From: Candidatus Stahliibacteriota bacterium
GTDB lineage: Bacteria > Hydrothermota > Tepidihabitantia > SM23-42
Assembly: GCA_030613445.1 (NCBI GenBank)
Contig: JAUWLY010000144.1
Coordinates: 1-7,179 of the forward strand
DNA length: 7,179 nt
Reading direction: 5' to 3'
The notes under the pieces are model-generated. The model worked only from the letters and a program-made list of their open reading frames with translations. It was not told the origin of the DNA and did no database searches. The position numbers and the translations under genes are program-made. Positions within the stretch are counted from its first letter, which is position 1. Each line of letters opens with the position of its first letter. Below, one piece after another: positions 4,601 to 7,179 of the stretch.

Positions 4601-6889
4601 ATGATTACGCAGATAGTGTTAATAGTAATACTTTTAAATGCAAATCCTGACGCTGCACCTGATCCATATGTCATCAGGGATTCATATGATAAATCGCAAG
4701 TTTCTTCTATAACTGGTGCCATTAATCAGTTTAAACCAAATAAATTTAATAAAACCTATCTTCGTTCTGGAACCCTTTTCTGGGACTTTGAAGGTTCAAA
4801 TGGAGGTTTCACATTCACACCGTGGCTTACCTGGCAATGGGGTGAACCACCAGAAATTTCTGCACATTCTGGCATAAACGCCTGGGGAACTTATGGTTCG
4901 GAAGGGCATTACGATAATTATGCTGATTGGCGTTTGGAATCACCCTGGATCGTTCTGAATTCAGCCGGTGCATGTACGCTTTCATTCTTTCACTGGTATA
5001 TGATTGAGTATTTTTATGACGGAGGTAATTTAAAGGTATCGACTGATGCTGGCACAACCTGGTCAATCATCCATCCATTTGAACCTCCAGGGTATCCATG
5101 TGATTCAGCATCTTCTTGGAATTGGGGCATTCCTGGTGAACCCTGTTTTAGCGGTGACTCCTCAAGTATGGGATGGCATCAGGCAAAATTCTTATTAGAT
5201 GACTATGCTGGCGAGGAGATAATGATCAGGTGGCACTTTGGATCAGATGGAGCGCTATATTATCTTGGTTGGTATATTGACGATATAAGGATAACCAATG
5301 TTGACAGTGCTGGCGGCATCACATGTGATGCAGGACCAACAGGAATAATTCTTCCAGATATCAATATCTTACCAAATTTGACAATAAATCCGCAAGTTAG
5401 TTACCGCAATTTTGGCTGGGAGAGTGAAAGCATTGATGTCTATCTTAAGATTGATACGGCAGGTGTTACTATCTATAGTGAAAGTTTGAACATTGTCTTT
5501 GAGCCTTATGCTGAGACAACAATTACCTTCAGCCCATGGACTACTTGTAGTGGTGAAAACATTATCTGTGATGTTATTGCCTATACCATGCTTGAAGGTG
5601 ACCAGTATCCGTTAAATGATACCTTAACCCAGCAAACCATAGTTTCCTCCCATTTCTGGGAACTATTACCAACGCCATTTCCTATACCAAGTTCTGGCCA
5701 TTCCCTTGTGTCAAAAGACGATGGTACCTATATGGTTTTTGGTATTCATGTTCCCGGTATATATCTGGATACCACTCTGATCTATGATATTGCAACAGAT
5801 ACCTGGATTGGCGGTCCTAAGAATCCCTATGGCCCTGCCTCTTATGGAACTGCTAATGTAACAAATGGAAAGTTTTACCGTATCGCCGGCACAAATGATT
5901 TTCCTAATCCTTTAAATAGAGTTGATATATATGATCCTGCATCTAATATCTGGTCATCAGGTACGCCTACTTCAGTTGGACTCATTGATCACATCAGTGG
6001 TGTTTATAATGATTCATTAATCTTCACATTTGGCAATGGTAATTGGGATTACCCACCAACCAATTATGTTTCCTTTTATAATGTATACACAAATTCCTGG
6101 GTTACTGCAACCCCTTTTCCTGAACAAGGTAGAGGTGCGTGTGCTGGAGGAATAATCGATTCCTTTGCAATAATTGCCTGTGGTTTCAAAGCTGATGGCA
6201 CATTTTGTAAAGATTATATCATTGGTATTATAAACCCATCTAATCCTGCGAGTATTGCCTGGGGCTCTTGGGATACAGTCCCTGGTATGGTAGATGGCAG
6301 GTACCGGGTACCTTGCGGTGTTGATAAATGGAATAAAGAATTATGGCTTGTTAGTGGAAAAATAACTGGCGGCGAAACAGATGAGACCTGGTCATTCAAT
6401 CCATATACTCTAACCTGGACAAACTGGAATAACCCAAAACCACACCCAATGAGCAATGTCACCCCAATTGTTATTACATATACAATATATGGCAACACAG
6501 GTATCTTTGTCCCGAGCGGTTATCATGCAAATTCATATATTTTAGAACATGAATTCTTTCATACTTGCCCACTTGGTATTGAGGAATGGCAAAAAATAAA
6601 AGAACCTGTCAATTTCGGATTCCTTGGTAATATCCCGAATCCATCAAAATATTATACTTCAATATCATATATGACTACAAAATCTGGCAGGGTTTTACTC
6701 AAGGTGTATGATGGAACAGGTAGATTGATCAGAACTCTTGTTGAGCGGCAAGTAGAACCGCCTGGTGAAAAAACTGTTTACTGGGATGGGAAAGATAATA
6801 ATCTTCGCAAAGTCGCCAGTGGTATTTACTTTTTGAGGCTTGTAGCAGAAAATAATATTGATACTTATAAATTAGTCTTAATACATTGA
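4601..6889 (+). CDS. Secreted multidomain protein: MAM/immune-inhibitor-A-like domain, Ig-like domain, Kelch propeller, FlgD-like C-terminus
   Basis: The protein has 762 residues. Residues 1-14 are a short signal sequence (MITQIVLIVILLNA) without early positive charge. Residues 57-232 resemble the MAM-like/immune-inhibitor-A accessory fold: WDFEG at 61, LSFFHWY at 127, DAGTTW at 149 and the hallmark GWYIDDIRI at 223. Residues 240-348 look like a CARDB/Ig-type β-sandwich (VSYRNFG, YPLNDTL). Residues 351-652 form a Kelch-like propeller of about six blades, with 'Y-D/N-x-x-T/S-N/D-x-W' strands ending at W402, W451, W500 and W605 and a more divergent one near 554. Residues 657-762 start with GIEE and hold the C-terminal domain: IPNPSK, VYDGTGRLIR, WDGKDN, ASGIYFLRL. 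No protease or glycosidase active site is visible; adhesion or carbohydrate/protein binding is an inference. The ATG lies 12 nt after the CDS2 stop. Its ribosome site is poor (AGAGG only one base from the ATG), so translational coupling to CDS2 is likely. Confidence 0.83.
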   Translation: MITQIVLIVILLNANPDAAPDPYVIRDSYDKSQVSSITGAINQFKPNKFNKTYLRSGTLFWDFEGSNGGFTFTPWLTWQWGEPPEISAHSGINAWGTYGSEGHYDNYADWRLESPWIVLNSAGACTLSFFHWYMIEYFYDGGNLKVSTDAGTTWSIIHPFEPPGYPCDSASSWNWGIPGEPCFSGDSSSMGWHQAKFLLDDYAGEEIMIRWHFGSDGALYYLGWYIDDIRITNVDSAGGITCDAGPTGIILPDINILPNLTINPQVSYRNFGWESESIDVYLKIDTAGVTIYSESLNIVFEPYAETTITFSPWTTCSGENIICDVIAYTMLEGDQYPLNDTLTQQTIVSSHFWELLPTPFPIPSSGHSLVSKDDGTYMVFGIHVPGIYLDTTLIYDIATDTWIGGPKNPYGPASYGTANVTNGKFYRIAGTNDFPNPLNRVDIYDPASNIWSSGTPTSVGLIDHISGVYNDSLIFTFGNGNWDYPPTNYVSFYNVYTNSWVTATPFPEQGRGACAGGIIDSFAIIACGFKADGTFCKDYIIGIINPSNPASIAWGSWDTVPGMVDGRYRVPCGVDKWNKELWLVSGKITGGETDETWSFNPYTLTWTNWNNPKPHPMSNVTPIVITYTIYGNTGIFVPSGYHANSYILEHEFFHTCPLGIEEWQKIKEPVNFGFLGNIPNPSKYYTSISYMTTKSGRVLLKVYDGTGRLIRTLVERQVEPPGEKTVYWDGKDNNLRKVASGIYFLRLVAENNIDTYKLVLIH

Positions 6890-6891
6890 TT

Positions 6892-6925
6892 TGAAAACTC
6901 TTTTCATCCCGGATATGAGTTTCCA
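6892..6925 (+). terminator. Weak hairpin just after CDS3, possible terminator
   Basis: TGAAAACTC (6892-6900) pairs with GAGTTTCCA (6917-6925) with one mismatch; the perfect part is AAACTC/GAGTTT, and an inner ATC/GAT is possible. It starts 3 nt after the stop codon. No T-run follows, so termination here is uncertain. The next gene has its own promoter-like elements. Confidence 0.3.
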
Positions 6926-6955
6926 ATTGTAAAAATATCTTCAAGAACGAAAAAT

Positions 6956-6998
6956 ATATTATTGATTAAACCAAATAGATGATTATAATCAATAATAT
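6956..6998 (+). promoter_or_regulatory. Perfect 13-bp inverted repeat over the M1 gene promoter, candidate operator
   Basis: ATATTATTGATTA (6956-6968) and TAATCAATAATAT (6986-6998) are exact inverted copies with 17 bases between them; the arm centres are 30 bp apart, close to three helical turns. The left arm contains the -35-like TTGATT and the right arm contains most of the -10 and the predicted transcription start. A dimeric regulator bound here would block RNA polymerase. The sequence is AT-rich, but 13 of 13 matched bases exceed the other inverted repeats here. Confidence 0.5.
6962..6989 (+). promoter_or_regulatory. Promoter for the M1-type peptidase gene, possibly giving a leaderless mRNA
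   Basis: TTGATT (6962-6967) and a perfect TATAAT (6984-6989) are 16 nt apart, the spacing also seen at the two other promoters. Seven bases after the -10 comes the ATG at 6997, so transcription would start at or next to the start codon. No Shine-Dalgarno is visible before 6997 or 6979, which agrees with a leaderless message. Confidence 0.5.
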
Positions 6999-7179
6999 GA
7001 TAATCTGTTTTATTCTCTGTCTATTCCAGTGGCAGCAACGCGTGTCATATAAGATAGAGGCAAACCTTAATACTGAGAAGCATTCTTTAAAGGCAGTAGA
7101 ATATTTAACATATTATAATAAATCACCGTATAGACTGGAAACCCTGTATATTCATCTTTATGCAAACGCCTATAAGAAC
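6997..7179 (+). CDS. 5' end of a probable M1-family (gluzincin) metallopeptidase (partial)
   Basis: The frame is open from an in-frame TAG at 6976 to the window end, giving 61 codons from the ATG at 6997, or 67 from the ATG at 6979. I prefer 6997 because the best -10 hexamer (6984-6989) lies downstream of 6979. The first residues (MIICFILCLF) look like a short signal peptide. Then comes the typical entry to the M1 aminopeptidase N-domain: 'YKIEANLNTEKHSL', an E-Y-L-T-Y-x-N strand, S-P, and 'LYIHLYANAYKN'. This matches the usual pattern 'Y-x-I-x-a-x-L-d-x-x-x-H-x-L ... Y-x-N-x-S-P ... L-x-x-L-x-x-H-L-Y-x-N-A-Y'. The zinc site (HEXXH) and GxMEN motif would lie outside the window, so activity cannot be judged. 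If exported, it would trim peptides in the periplasm or outside the cell. Confidence 0.7.
   Translation, partial: MIICFILCLFQWQQRVSYKIEANLNTEKHSLKAVEYLTYYNKSPYRLETLYIHLYANAYKN

Noticed and set aside
4601..5300. CDS3 as an immune-inhibitor-A (M6) peptidase
   Set aside because: The N-terminal region resembles only the non-catalytic MAM-like part of such proteins. No HEXXH motif occurs; the sequence near residue 650 (EHEFFH) does not match HEXXH and lies at the edge of the propeller.
6979..6981. ATG 6979 as the start of the M1-type gene
   Set aside because: It lies upstream of the best -10 hexamer and has no Shine-Dalgarno. It remains possible if the gene is read from further upstream, so it is kept only as an alternative.

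Overview
The window looks like a piece of a low-GC bacterial genome from a lineage that makes many secreted, modular β-propeller proteins. Proteins that combine LVIVD, SBBP-like or Kelch propellers with a C-terminal T9SS type A / FlgD-Ig-like domain are typical of uncultured phyla such as candidate division WOR-3 (Stahlbacteria), Cloacimonadota and relatives. That assignment is an inference from protein architecture and style; the window holds no rRNA or other phylogenetic marker.

Layout, all genes on the + strand. Positions 2-130 are the 3' end of a gene that resembles the C-terminus of a SurA/PpiC-type periplasmic peptidyl-prolyl isomerase. Positions 131-570 are non-coding: an 8-bp tandem array that begins at the upstream stop codon, a 31-bp tandem array, a second short octamer array, a perfect-consensus promoter, and a leader of about 190 nt with three hairpins. 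Then come three complete genes for secreted proteins. CDS1 (571-2211) has about eight SBBP-like propeller repeats and a T9SS-type C-terminal domain. CDS2 (2417-4588) has about fourteen LVIVD repeats and a FlgD/T9SS-like C-terminal domain. CDS3 (4601-6889) has a MAM/immune-inhibitor-A-like domain, an Ig-like domain, a Kelch-type propeller and a FlgD-like C-terminal domain. The window ends inside a gene whose start resembles an M1-family metallopeptidase.

Expression. CDS1 has its own promoter (TTGACA, 16-nt spacer, TATAAT) and ends in a strong hairpin. CDS2 has a second promoter with the same two hexamers and spacing, also extended -10, and CDS3 follows 12 nt behind it, so CDS2-CDS3 are probably one transcript. 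The M1 gene appears to have a TATAAT promoter placed so that transcription would start at its ATG, and a perfect 13-bp inverted repeat covers both promoter hexamers.

Working together. The three central proteins use different propeller folds but share one plan: N-terminal signal peptide, propeller, C-terminal β-sandwich of sorting type. They look like surface-displayed or secreted binding/scaffold proteins. A periplasmic foldase and an exported peptidase on either side fit an envelope or secretion neighbourhood. I found no catalytic motif in the three propeller proteins and no evidence of a defence, mobile or CRISPR system. The most unusual signals are the related short repeat arrays found both between genes and inside the C-terminal domain of CDS2, and the operator-like repeat on the apparently leaderless M1 promoter.
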